64,000 nt of DNA from Takakia lepidozioides (lineage: Eukaryota > Streptophyta > Takakiopsida > Takakiales > Takakiaceae): assembly GCA_030704615.1 (NCBI GenBank), contig CM060732.1, positions 23,188,001 through 23,252,000 of the forward strand, in the 5' to 3' direction. The notes under the pieces were generated by a model, which had not been told where the DNA came from, did no database searches, and saw only the letters and a program-made list of their open reading frames with translations. A program made the position numbers and the translations under genes. Below are positions 34,553-45,718 of the stretch, one piece after another. Positions within the stretch are counted from its first letter, which is position 1. Each line of letters begins with the position of its first letter.

Positions 34553-36860
34553 TCATTCCGACAAAGAATATTTTGTGCTACTGGAGTCGGCGTCCAAAAC
34601 AATGGCAGAACTGTCTATAAAGACACCAGCCCTGCTTTGCACAAAACCCTCTCTGTTCAAAAGCAAACTAGGGGGAGAAGAGAGGAGACTAAATTTCGAA
34701 GCTGCAGCCTCCGCATAACATGGCAATTTAAAATCTGCTTTCGGACTTGGGAAAAATTGCGGGTTTGCAAAGAAAGGGAGGAACCGTGGCGACCTTGGGC
34801 TCCTGTACACACAAACAAACAATGTAAGTCCATATACATTCTGTTGGCCCAACTTGTGCAGGAAAGATGGAAATGGAAGGATGCGCCGTTGTGTCAGTGA
34901 AGTGCCACAACTGAACTAGCACTCCCTCACATGAGAAATCGGAATCAACATCTAGAGCATCGGGCTCTTGCAGATCCTGCTCCACAACAATGTTCTCAGT
35001 ATGGGTCGAATGCGATGAACCCCCAGACAGAGGTGCGATGACTTGAGAGTAGAGATGCTCGTCCCCCTCCATCGCAAAAAAATGCTTGCCTGCATACTTG
35101 CATGCATGGAAGGAAGCCCCTGCAACAGTGCAAATGGATCCACGAAACAAAGTAAGAAGCAGAATCTGAAGGCAAAGAAGTGCACCCAAGCAATGGAATC
35201 TGATTGGGTACCAACCTGTACCCATGGACAGGTCCACCACTTTCCCACCATGCCGGCTGCATGTCTCAATCAAAGTCTGCATGAAAGCGGGTGACTTCTC
35301 CCGAGCACCTCTCCATGGAATGCCACCAGTTTTTTTCAATGTCTGGGAAGAGTCCACATAGTTGTGGATAACATCGGATTGCACAGGGTCGCATTCAGGG
35401 TCTATGTGAAGCCCCCCTTCCCAAACGTCAAAATGGCCAACATGAGCAGGAGTGGTGTCTGGCCGAATTCAAGCAAGACAAATGGCCTTGAACACATGTG
35501 TCTACAGCAGCACCAATGTTAGAAACGTTGTAAAGGGAAATTCCACGAAACAATAACACACAACAAAGCCCAGGCAAGCACCTTCTGTCCGGGAAACTCT
35601 GCATTAGATAGTGGCAGGGTGTTCACACAGGTCCAAATTTTGCGGATTTTGAACCCCGACGACTTCATGTAGTTGTGAAGCAACCGGCGGGATGCCATGT
35701 CCTCACCCTAGAAAATCAAAAGCGACCCAGCGTCAGATATAAACTTGTTGCTGAAAGAGAAGGCCCACTGCCCGTAAAGTGGATTTTGAGCATTCCAAGC
35801 TAGAGTCACATCTGTGGGAATGATATCAGGCACTGGAAGCCCATCTGGGATGTCAAGGATGACAAGATCTGTCGCGTAGGGCTGCTGTACTCCATTCACC
35901 CAACATGGCGTCCTGGTCACCTGAAATGAGGACAGGCAATCATATGAGATAGACAAATTGCAGTGGAGACACCAGAGCCAGTGATCCGTTGCACCTCCCA
36001 TATTAAGATGTCGTTGACGACACCTTAATGCACCACCTACGCTCCCCCAACAATGCATCAAAAAAGACCAGAGTATGATGCGGCGGGCTCACCAGGGTGA
36101 GGAAAGAGCACATATGGTCCCATGTAGGTGACTTCACACCCACGAAAGTGGACTTTCTTGACTCCATCATACGGAGGAAGCTCACGTTGGCCGTTTTACG
36201 CTGGAAGTGCGGGCCCACAACCCTGGACACATACAGCCGTGCTTCGTAAGGGCGTTTCTTTGCTATGTGTGTACTGTGCCGATCTACATCGGTGGATGTG
36301 TTGGCGACCTGTGTCTACTGTTTCTGGGCAGGTTGCACAGCCAAATCAACAGAAGCCCCAGCTGGCCCAGCAGTGTCAGGAGGGTCTGCCACTGCTTCCC
36401 CAACAGCCCCAGTACCCGCATCAGCCGTTGTAGCCTCCACTGTCTGTTTCCCCTTTTCTTGTCGTCAGAAGGGGTGGCCGGTTTTGTAGGCTCTTTCCTA
36501 TTCAGTAGCGCCAAGGCTCTTTGCTGCAACTCCTCATCTATCTGGGGGGCCAGTGAATCTGCGTTTTCATTCTGATTCCTCATGACATTCTCCTCCAGGA
36601 GTCGAAGCTCTCGGGCAGTCCACGTACCACCCACAGTCATGGTAATGTGCCCGACCCCAGTCCTTCACAATGCCAGCAATGTACATTGTGGTTTCATCGT
36701 TTGGGTTCGCCCATCCACGAATGAAGTCTGGATCCTCACTTAGGGTGTTCTCCGGAATAAGAACAAAGTGAAAGTACCTGCAGAGAAGAAAACCATCCCG
36801 CTTAGAGAGTTTCCTTGAACACAACAGAAATGGCCATTGAACTGCTATAAATGACTGCAT
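34553..36860 (-). pseudogene. Methyltransferase-like gene, copy B (degenerate, multi-exon)
   Basis: Paralogue of copy A in the same order on the minus strand: 36780-36570 (FVLIPENTLSEDPDFIRGW, MYIAGIVKDWG); 36640-36470 in another frame (VMRNQNENADSLAPQ), so a frameshift; 36230-36090 (MMESRKSTFVG, TWDHMCSF); 35930-35590 (VNGVQQPYATDLVILDIPDG, SDAGSLLIF, a TAG, then SRRLLHNYMKSSGFKIRKIW); 35500-35218 (a TGA, then IPWRGAREKSPAFMQTLIE, VVDLSMGTG); 35120-34935 (ASFHACKYAGKHFFAMEGD, ending DSDFSCEG); 34740-34553 (VFIDSSAIV tail). Glu-Gly-Asp after the second strand and the G-T-G loop are kept, which supports an S-adenosylmethionine-binding Rossmann fold. Motif IV is DIPD here too. Stops in B fall where A is open and the reverse, so the copies decayed independently. 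The N-terminal blocks of A have no counterpart here. Confidence 0.55.
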
Positions 36861-37035
36861 TTTACTCCGAGGATTAAGGTGTCGTCATTGACATCTTAAT
36901 CCAGGCACTAAGAGGCAGGACTCCACAACTGATGTTGGCAATTTTCCCAAAAATCAGACCATGTAAGATCCCCCTTCATATGCTCACTCATCCCAAGAGA
37001 GCATGGATTTAAGGTATCGTCAACGACACCTTAAT
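36002..37035. repeat. Three dispersed ~28-bp near-palindromes (ATTAAGGTGTCGTC type)
   Basis: Copies at 36002-36029, 36873-36900 and 37007-37035 each read ATTAAG(A/G)TGTCGT followed by the near-complement ACGACA(C/T)CTTAAT. Two fall in or beside presumed introns of methyltransferase-like copy B and one lies just upstream of it. Each could form a hairpin or be a dyad binding site. Confidence 0.75.
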
Positions 37036-37259
37036 TCCTATTCTCAAATAGCAATAAAAAAAGACAATGACACAATACATAACACCACAAGACTGCTTTA
37101 CAATTGAAAATAGGGACAGAGGTGGAGACATTGAGGCCACCTTAAACCGAACCCCCTTACAGGATGAAAGTCCCAGAAGGTCCAGTATAAGCAGCTCTCT
37201 GGTGGAGAGTATGCTTCAGCCACAGTGATGCCAGTCAGAAGGATGTCTATGGCAATTGG

Positions 37260-38201
37260 ATGGAGAGACATATGTGCGGTGATTACCGACCTGTAAATCG
37301 TCAGACCAAGTCCGATAAGTATGTCATGCCCACACCGGAGGAGATATTTGATGTCATTGGGCATGCTAAGGTCTTTAGCACTTTGGATTTACGATCCGAA
37401 TATCATCAGTTGCCGATCAAGGAGGTGGATAAGCAGAAGACGACATTCTGGGGGATCCATGAGCATGACAAGGATTGCTTATATCAGTGGCAATTCTTAC
37501 CATTCGGGCTTAAGAACGCTCCTGCAAAGTTCCAGAGAGTCATGAATAGGATTCTAGCAGGGGTAGAGTTTGCTCGGTGCTACATAGATGACATGTGCTA
37601 CGGTGGAGGAGCATGAGAGACACTTTCAGGTGGTATTTGAGTGCTTGAGAGCGCACGGATTGAAGCTGCATCCGGGAAAGTGCAAGTTTTTCCACAACCA
37701 GATTGAGTATCTGGATCACATGATATATCTTGGAGGATTGGGGGTACAGTAGACTAAGGTAGAGGCCATTGCACAGATTCCACGCCCCACGGATGTGAGC
37801 CGAGTTCGAGCTTTCATGGGGTTGGCAAGCTACTATAGACGGTTTGTCAAGGGATTTAGTGCCATTGCAAAGGCTCTAACCAAGCTGACCAAGGTGGACC
37901 AGGAGTGGCAATGGGAAGATGAGCAGGAACGAGTTTTTCAAGAGCTCAAGGCGAGGTTGACCTCGGCGCCTATCCCGAGACAACCTATCAGGGGGCGTCC
38001 CTTTCAGCTGCATACAGATTGGAGCATGCTGGGGCTTGGAGCGGTGCTCATACAAGTGGATGATGAGGGAAGAGAGTTCGTAGTGGCTTATGCTAGCCGC
38101 TCGAACAATGCTGCAGAGGCTAAGTATAGCTCATATGAGGGAGAGTGCTTAGCTGAAGTGTGGGCGTGGTATGCATACAGAGGTGCAATAGTTCGTGGCT
38201 A
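37260..38201 (+). pseudogene. Ty3/gypsy reverse transcriptase and RNase H (broken)
   Basis: 5'-truncated pol. The reverse transcriptase block 37260-37605 contains CGDYRPVN, FSTLDLRSEYHQ, FLPFGLKNAPAKFQRVMN and the catalytic CYIDDM. A frameshift follows; the next frame has HPGKCKFF and a TAG just before TKVEAI. The frame from 37750 has FMGLASYYRRFVKGFS, and the RNase H domain has LHTDWSMLGLGAVLIQ with ASRSNNAAEAKYSSYEGE. The end of RNase H and the integrase zinc finger appear to be deleted near 38200. Gag and protease are absent. Confidence 0.85.
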
Positions 38202-39343
38202 GGTGCATGGTGCGTGACAGGGTGTGTACTTCAATCAATGCCCCTAAGCCACAGTTGCATCATTTACCCATCATGGGGTTGGGCTATAAGTGGAGTCTTG
38301 ACTTCGCAGGACCGTTGCCACTGACGATGCGCCACCACAGATATGTGTTGGTGATGGTGGAGCACTTCTCCAAGTGGATTGAGTTGGTTCCGTTGCCTGA
38401 TAAGGCTAATGAGGGGGCTGCCTATGCATTCTTGGATCGTGTGCTTAGCCGATTCGGTGCTCCAGCTGAGGTACTCACGGACCAAGAGAGAGAGTTCTTG
38501 GGGGAGTTTCAGGCTTTGTGTGATAAAGCCTTGATAGACCACCGCACCACTTCTCGAGATCATCCTGAGGCCGATGGCTTGGCAGAGAGAGTTGTGCAGA
38601 CGGTGAAAAGGGGTTTGCGCAAGTATGGCTTGCAGCAGGGATACCTAGGAGATTGGCCGGATCTTCAGGTACCTTGGTTAGCCATGGGCTATAGGTTCAG
38701 CAAGCAAACATCACTTGTCTCCTTCTCACCATATTTCCTTCTATTTGGCCGAGAGCCGGATTTGTCTGCAGCCATTCGTATGGACATTGCTCAAGTCCTT
38801 AATCTTGACAATCCGGACGTGTGGGTACGTGCATGTGATCAGCCTGCAGAGTTGTTCAAGAAAGTCATGCCTATGGCTTTTGAGAACCTTGCCATTGCAC
38901 AGCACCGTGCTACGTTGAGGTATGACACTATACATGGTGGAGGATATCGTCCTGGGGTTCGGAGGTTTAGCCCTGGTGACTATGTTTATTTACAGCAGAC
39001 TGCGCCTACGATCTTGGATATCACAGTAGGGTGTGTTATTCTAAGGGTTCGAGAGGTATTGCCCTCATGAGTCCTGATCTTGGAGGGTCGGGATGACATG
39101 ACTTGGAAGGACCATATGCGTAATTGTGCGCCATGTCACCTTCCCAATGTCAATGACAAAGTTGACCCAAACTTGGCAGTGGTACCTGCAAGTTTGAGGT
39201 GCATGCTCTGTGGGTCTGCCAAAGGGGCAGCCACCATGCTAGTGTGTGATCGATGCTCAACAGGTTGGCACATGGGATGCTTGACACCACCTCTTGAGAG
39301 GGTTCCTAATGGAGATTGGTTACATCCACACTGCTTGGGATAG
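38195..39343 (+). pseudogene. Gypsy integrase core with C-terminal PHD finger
   Basis: The integrase core shows KWSLDFAGPLP (first Asp), LTDQEREFLGEF (second Asp; the usual Gly of TDxG is replaced by Glu) and HPEADGLAERVVQTVKRGLR (catalytic Glu). SPYFLLFGREPDL and an SH3-like FSPGDYVYLQQ follow. A single TGA at 39068-39070 then interrupts the frame. The same frame continues as LEGRDDMTWKDHMRNC and a PHD finger (CMLCGSAKG, LVCDRCSTGWHMGCL, GDWLHPHC), that is Cys4-His-Cys3. It occupies the place where chromoviruses carry a chromodomain. Because frame and spacing are preserved, the PHD finger was probably part of the pol polyprotein. Confidence 0.8.
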
Positions 39344-39591
39344 TGGCAGTGGATATGACTAGTGGCAACTAACAAGACATGAGAAGCCAAGCTCATAGGA
39401 GTCAATACACGAGATCCCAGGCTCAAGTTCACAGGTTGCAAGACGGCGACTAACGATAGGGCAACTCTTGTACCCGGCTTCTTGATCTATCGAGTTTGAG
39501 TGTAGTAGGGACAGTGGTGGAGGACTTAGTGAGGCTACGATTACTACTGCATTTTGTGGCTACCTGGACTTAGAGGGACCTAAGCACCAGC

Positions 39592-39610
39592 TAGGGGGGC
39601 GATTGTGGTG
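39592..39610 (+). other. Polypurine tract and probable start of 3' LTR
   Basis: TAGGGGGGCGA (39592-39602) is followed by TTGTGGTGGATTAG. A G-rich tract followed by TG is where a gypsy 3' LTR begins, about 250 bp after the pol stop. I could not find the LTR's other end or a 5' LTR, in line with truncation of the element. Confidence 0.5.
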
Positions 39611-41036
39611 GATTAGTGACTGCCATAGTAAGCAGCATAGTGGCAGCCTAGTGGTTGGATTAGTGGTTGGACTAGTGGTATACTAATGTGTGGTGTGCAC
39701 TTGTATTGTGTGGTTTTGGACGGCGATGTAGTTGTGTAGCGATATGTATGCGCACGACATCTTCTGTATTATAAGGTGTTACAAGTTTTGCCAAGAAAGT
39801 CCTTTGTGTGTATATGCACGGTTAGGAGTTCTTAAAGAAGAGCCCCAGTGCAAAGTTTGAGAGCTTGTAAAGATAGTTCTTGTTCTGCAAGTTGTTGTAG
39901 GGTTTGAGGAGTTCAAGAAAAGCTCAGGTGTTAACCAAGCAAGTGATGCATGTGTGGAATATGCTTTCAACTTGTGGGGGTCTTCAACTTCAAGCTTATG
40001 AGAACTAGGAGTGAAGAGAGAGATCTGATTTCTCCTTGGTGCAAGATAATGCATTTGTAGAGCATGCTATTGAAGTAACAAGTGCAGAGCTGGAAGAAGA
40101 GCTCTATGGGGTGCACTATGGCCACGAAGGGAGCAACATGAGTGCAGACAATGGTTGGAAGAGGGTGTACCATAGAAAGCTCAATAGCTTGTTCTATGCT
40201 TGTTTCAACGAGTTCCATGGAGAAGGAGAGCTTTCAAGGCAAAAAAAATTCCTACCGAAGCAAGCATAACTTATGGTGTCACACTACCTCTATTGCATTC
40301 TGCTTGGTAAGTGCACACCTAGCGCCTATAATTGGAACATTGCCTTGCCCAAACCTTGAGGTACCCCATCATCAAATAACCTGTTGGCCCATACACCTTA
40401 CTTATGGCTGGATTGGTTATAATCGGTAGCATCCAACATGCACCTATGTCACTTTAATCCCGAGGATGCTCTAGAGATTTAAAAATGCCTACTAACATGT
40501 TTTGTTGTGTGTTGTGACATTGTTTTCCTTAAAATGCTATAGCTCACATCGGTAAACTCCTTTTCTAGGTCGTGTGTGCAGCTTGGTGGCCAAAGCCGAG
40601 GATGCCAAACTCTCTATTGGGCCCCTTGGATAGTTTGGCCTTACCTGAGGCAGAATGGTCCTGTACAAACCTCGATCTTGGCGAACAACTTATTCAAATC
40701 TGCTACATGCTCAAGAGAATGGAGTAGACAAACAAAGAGTGATTGTGTCAATTATAGTGATGGTATCCTAGTCTACAAGAAAAGGTTACAGCCCGAAGTC
40801 TTTTTTCGCTCCATCAGATCCCAAGGTGGGTATTGGTCAAAGTAAGCAGTTAACCTCTCATTCTCTTTACTCAAAGTAAAAGCTAAATATTCCTAAGACA
40901 ACTCCCCCACGCCCCCCGGCCTCGGGGTGGCTGCTCCTCAATCATCTTTACTTGGCCTCAGAAAGAATAAAACCCTGTTCTATTGTAAGCTACATAAGTG
41001 TTAGTGGGAACAATGCGGAATACAAAGCTCCTTTAC
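39611..41036. other. LTR remnant and intergenic DNA
   Basis: The first several hundred bases are probably 3' LTR (TATTATAAGG near 39768). No gene is recognised up to the NHD1 stop codon; short frames at 40036-40845 show no domain. Confidence 0.4.
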
Positions 41037-44000
41037 TTAGAAACCTGGCAAGGTAGGTAGGTGTTGTAAAAACCCTGAAATTGGGTTATGTAATTGAAGT
41101 CCTGCCAAATAAGTGGCGATGCCTGCCAAGTATCCAGCCAGAGCAAACCCACTCACCTGCCAAAACCCAATTCACTCATTAGCCACTCTTGAGATTTGTT
41201 TGGATGTTGTTGCCTCATTTAACAGGTGGGCCAAGTGTCATCCTCTAATCTGCACCTCCATCACTTCCATGAGACAGGCTACATGACATTGCATATGGAG
41301 GCATCTTGATCAGCAATGAACATGGAGTACAAATAGCCCTGCTGCTCACTTTAGAACTAATCTCGTTCAAGACTCACTGACTCATTACTAGGCCCTGTTC
41401 TACATACTTCAAACCTCATTCACAAGTAAAACGACACAATCCCACCCAAAATCCTTGCTTCAGGTGTCATCCTGCGTCAAGAGCATTGAATTGTCAGAGG
41501 CACAGACACATACCTTTCTGAAGTACCAGAAGAAGTCTGCTTTTTCCATGCCCATGAACGCAACACCAGCAGCAGAACCGATGATAAGAATGGAGCCACC
41601 AGTTCCTGCACAGTAGGCTATCAGCTGCCAAAGCTCGGCGTCCATAGGGAAAGTGGAGAGGCTGTACATACCCATGGTGGCAGCTACCAGAGGCACATTA
41701 TCGATTACAGCTGATGCCAACCCAATGCTGCCTGCGACTAGCTCCACACTTGGAATATGCGCGTTCAAGTATGTAGCCAACTCTTGCAAGATTCCTGCTG
41801 ACTGCAAGCTGCCCTCGCCATTCACCATGGCAACTTGTTTTCAGAGAAACATTACCTCATTACAAATTTTCAATCAAGGACTTCAACATGCTCCCTTAGG
41901 ACACTGCATTGGCTGCCAGATGGGACTGTGACACTGTACAAGTTCTGCAACTTCCACTTGAGCGGTCATGGTGGGTGTGACACCAGCAGCAAGAAGTGAT
42001 AGCAGCCCTCCCACACCTGATCATCACTCTACAGACCACATCCACCAATCTCACAGCACACAAGGACAGACATTCAGAGGATATGGGCACCAGGTATAAC
42101 ACACCTTCCAACGGAGAGGAGAATGCCAAGAAAGAACAAAACACCCTGCGTGTCTATTCGGGAAAGAGCTTGAGGAACTCTCAACTTCTGTCGGTCACTC
42201 TCACCATAATGGATGGCATCAGTTAAAAGCCAAAGAGTGCCAAGGCCAAACAACATGCCCAGATAAGGGGGTAGCCCTGTCAAGCCCTTGAACACTGGCA
42301 CAAACAATAAGGCTCCCAACCCAACTGCAAAGACAAGCTGCCCCCGTGGTGCCATTTGCTCTGATGACAGTGTTGATTGCACCTCCTTGCTGTCATCAAA
42401 ATCGCTGCATCACAGTTACAGCATGCAAGTGTGTATCATAACTCTGTCCAATCTGCCTTGAGAAATACACAGCAAAAATCATAACCAGAAAAAAAAGATA
42501 TGGGAGCAATTAACCGCTACCTGCTCAAAGACATAAGGGCAAGTGGAACTGCCAAGGAGACCACTGATGGAAGAAACAGGTCCTGCCACCCACAACCATT
42601 CTTCTCATCAACTCCTGAGCTAAGTTCTTGTTCAAAATGCACAGAGCCTGTGTGCAACTGCTTACCCTGGGTGACAGCATCTAGAATCTAGACTTGCTGT
42701 GCACGAAGATACTTTGCTGATTTCAATTTGTTTAAAATGGTCCAATACATTCTAGAATCTGTTTTTCTGGCTTCTTCAAACAACTTACCTCCTCCTAACT
42801 ACTCAGCAACATCTGCTTCTGCTGTTTTGCAGGCAACCTCATTGAATATTTGAACACGCACTCATTAACCAATCCCTTCAAAGGAAGTCCACAAAATTAA
42901 ATTTGACGAGGACGAGCGCTTGAACCTGCATGGTGCGCAGCGTTGAAATTTGGCCATGAATCCAGAGCATGGTGGTGGTCACATCGCCTATGGGTGTCCA
43001 TGCTCCCCCACAATTTGCTGCTATCACCACCACGGCTCCCAGAAACCTGGCTTGCCAGAACCCATCATATCCATCACCAACCCCGTTTATGTACGGACCT
43101 AATGCAACCTACTGAAACTCTCCCCAGCAGTCAGTCTGCACATATTTATCGTCTGGGTTGCTTCAGTCTTGACATTGCTAATCACCCCTTCCCTCTCTCC
43201 ACCATTTACAAACTCACTCACTCACTAGTCCATGTGCACATGTCCTTGCCACCTGCCTTCAACAGCCAGGGCAATGACCTCTCAGAAAAACTATGCGAAG
43301 ACGTCTGTTGACAGACACAGAAAGATGGCTGGCCATGACAGCCTTGGGGGAAACTATCACCTACTGGACCTCATACCAGGTTCAGGGCACATGAGACTCA
43401 ACCTGAAATTGACATGAGTGCATAGCAGATGATAATGCGATTGAGGGAAGTGGCTGACATTGGCATCGTACTAGAAAGAATGAGGTCAACTTTTGTGGTG
43501 CTCCTCTGCCCCTCTGACAACAGAGGTAACGGAGGTGGCTGTAGTTGCATTCCCTTAGAGAGACAGAGAGAGAAGGGACCTGCGGCGTTCAAGATCAGGG
43601 ACAAGCTTGCGCAGAAGAGAGACCATGACGATGGTGGAGGTCAAGTTATCCAGCACTGAGCTGAGGGCAAAAGTGATGCCACCAATCTGCACAGTCATGC
43701 AAACAGGCCAAGCCCCCATAAAGTGACTTTCCATGACAGAGCAATAACGCCACTTCCTCTTCAAATAGATACATGTGCAGCAGAGTTACATTTTCTCTAC
43801 AAAAACTCACCTATTTTGGGTTTCTAGGCAATCTATCTCAGAGCCTGGAGAGTATATTGAACTTTGATACAATCTAACCAAAACTACACAAACCACATAT
43901 TGGCGAAGTTCGCAGAGCTTGGCTCTAGTAGATTATTGACCTCTCCTCAGATTAAAACCCAATTGAATTCATTACAAATCCCCGAAAGGATCCAAGTCGT

Positions 44001-45718
44001 GGTTAAGTAGGGGTCAATGAGAGGCGCACCATACCACCCAAAGAAGGAGACGTGGTCTGCGAGTGGTAATGGAATCAGTCACAATTTTGAAGCCCTGGTG
44101 AGCGTCAATAATCTCCACAATGGTCATGGCGCCCAACAGAAAAAATACTATCTCGCTTACTTCACTTGATGTCTCTGTGAGCTGTGACGCTGCCACCTCC
44201 TGTGTTGGAGCCTGCCAGTATTTCAACACTTCCCTCGATTCAGCTGGTGATAGAAGGCCTGGGCTTACATGAGAAAATAAGAAAGAGTCCTTGTCCTTGA
44301 GCAGAGCCGAATATATTCAAACAATGTGCTGCAACATGTTAAAGAGCTACTGGGACTGGCTCTACCCATAGTGGACACTGCTTCCTCTACCAAGAATCTT
44401 CACATTGCAGCAGCTCAACCCCACTGTTTATGTGGATGAGAATCTGACAATTATCTGCTTCTCTGGACCCTTGGATTCAGCACAGTAGTCTAAAGTAGAA
44501 CAAAACCCTCATAAAATTTCGAAAATTACCCCGAGGCTCCGAATGACCCAGAGTGATACAGCCATTAAAAGACCAACGCCGCTCTTGTTGAATGCCAAAA
44601 ACTCTTCAAACACAATGCCTGCATATCCTAGTATAAACACTCCCACCATTGCCAAATTCTGCAATCCAGCAGCTCCAGTGTTCAGGTAAATGCCCAAGAA
44701 CTCGAAAAGACACTTTAGGCATGTGTAATTGCATGGAAAAGAGAGACAGAAGGATAATGCCAAACTGCGAGGTAGAGAGAGCGGAAATTGTAGTTCTACA
44801 ATTTTGCATATTCAAAAATTAACACAAAGCTTAGACCTGGTTTTCGGCCACCCAGGAGTGGTTGATAATTGCAGCACCAGCAACAACTGAAGCACCAATG
44901 GTAATAGCCTTGATTAAGTCTGTCTTAGGTTTGTAATTGACTTCATAATCCAATGAACTCATCTCATCCACCGAACACAGAGGATCGCACAATCCCCCAC
45001 TTGGTTCCAAATCCTGTATTCCAAAGAGCCATCAACGTAATCAACTTAGCTTTATGCAGGAGCTCTAAAATGTCCGCTGCTTTGCTGAGTTGTATGACCT
45101 CGATCCCCTTCAACTTCTTTCTGCATGGTCCTAGTGCCTCTACAGCGAAGAAATTAAAAAAAGAACACTCCCACATTAACTGTAAGCTAATTCCCCTTTA
45201 AAAAAACCACAAGACTTCAGGAATTTAATCTTTATATGGCGCCACATAGCACAAAACCAAACGGAGCACTGTTACGAAGTCGCCAATTTATAACGTAAAC
45301 AATCATCTCAATCCAAGTCTATATCTCAGATCGCACAGATATCCGGGCTACCGTGACAGCACCAATGCGCAACCTCTACACTCTCTCCCTACGAGTTATG
45401 AATCATTGCCTGGTCACCAGCTTCGGCGATATCCTCGTCTCTTTCAACAGAGGAGGCCCTGTTGGACACATCCCGAGGAGAAGAGAAAAGAGGCCACCCA
45501 AACCCACGTGCTATCTTCACCGGATTCCTCACAGAGCTGCTGGAATTTCTCAGAGACCCAAGCTGCGAAGTAAAGCTGGTGGCATGAGAGCTGGAAAACG
45601 ATCGGCTGTGCCTGACAACTTGTTGGCTGTACAAGCGGCGTGTGCAGGAGAGAGATCGGGAGCTGGGTAAGTTTCCAAGCTGCAATGCCCAGGCTGCCGT
45701 CCCTGCCACTGCCGCCAT
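41037..45718 (-). CDS. NHD1: Plastid NhaD-type sodium/proton antiporter
   Basis: Eleven exons, all phases consistent, 609 residues: 45718-45418, 45139-45099, 45013-44837, 44658-44530, 44211-44035, 43686-43580, 43046-42926, 42582-42521, 42404-42105, 41808-41514, 41156-41037. NHD1 exports Na+ from the chloroplast stroma across the inner envelope. A Ser/Arg-rich N-terminus fits a transit peptide. Signatures include LCDPLCSVDE, GYAGIVFEEFLAFNKSGVGL, SEVSEIVFFLLGAMTIVEI, LSSVLDNLTSTIVMVSLLRK, GGAWTPIGDVTTTMLWIHGQ, GLTGLPPYLGMLFGLG, VIDNVPLVAATMGMYSL and GGSILIIGSAAGVAFMG, which are NhaD-family membrane segments. The first 100 residues and the 41-nt second exon are the least certain. It is divergent from the histone deacetylase gene. 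Confidence 0.92.

Noticed and set aside
30799-36860. MT-A70/METTL-type RNA methyltransferase
   Set aside because: No DPPW, and the motif order (IV before I) is permuted relative to MT-A70 proteins; the match is closer to beta-class DNA methyltransferases.
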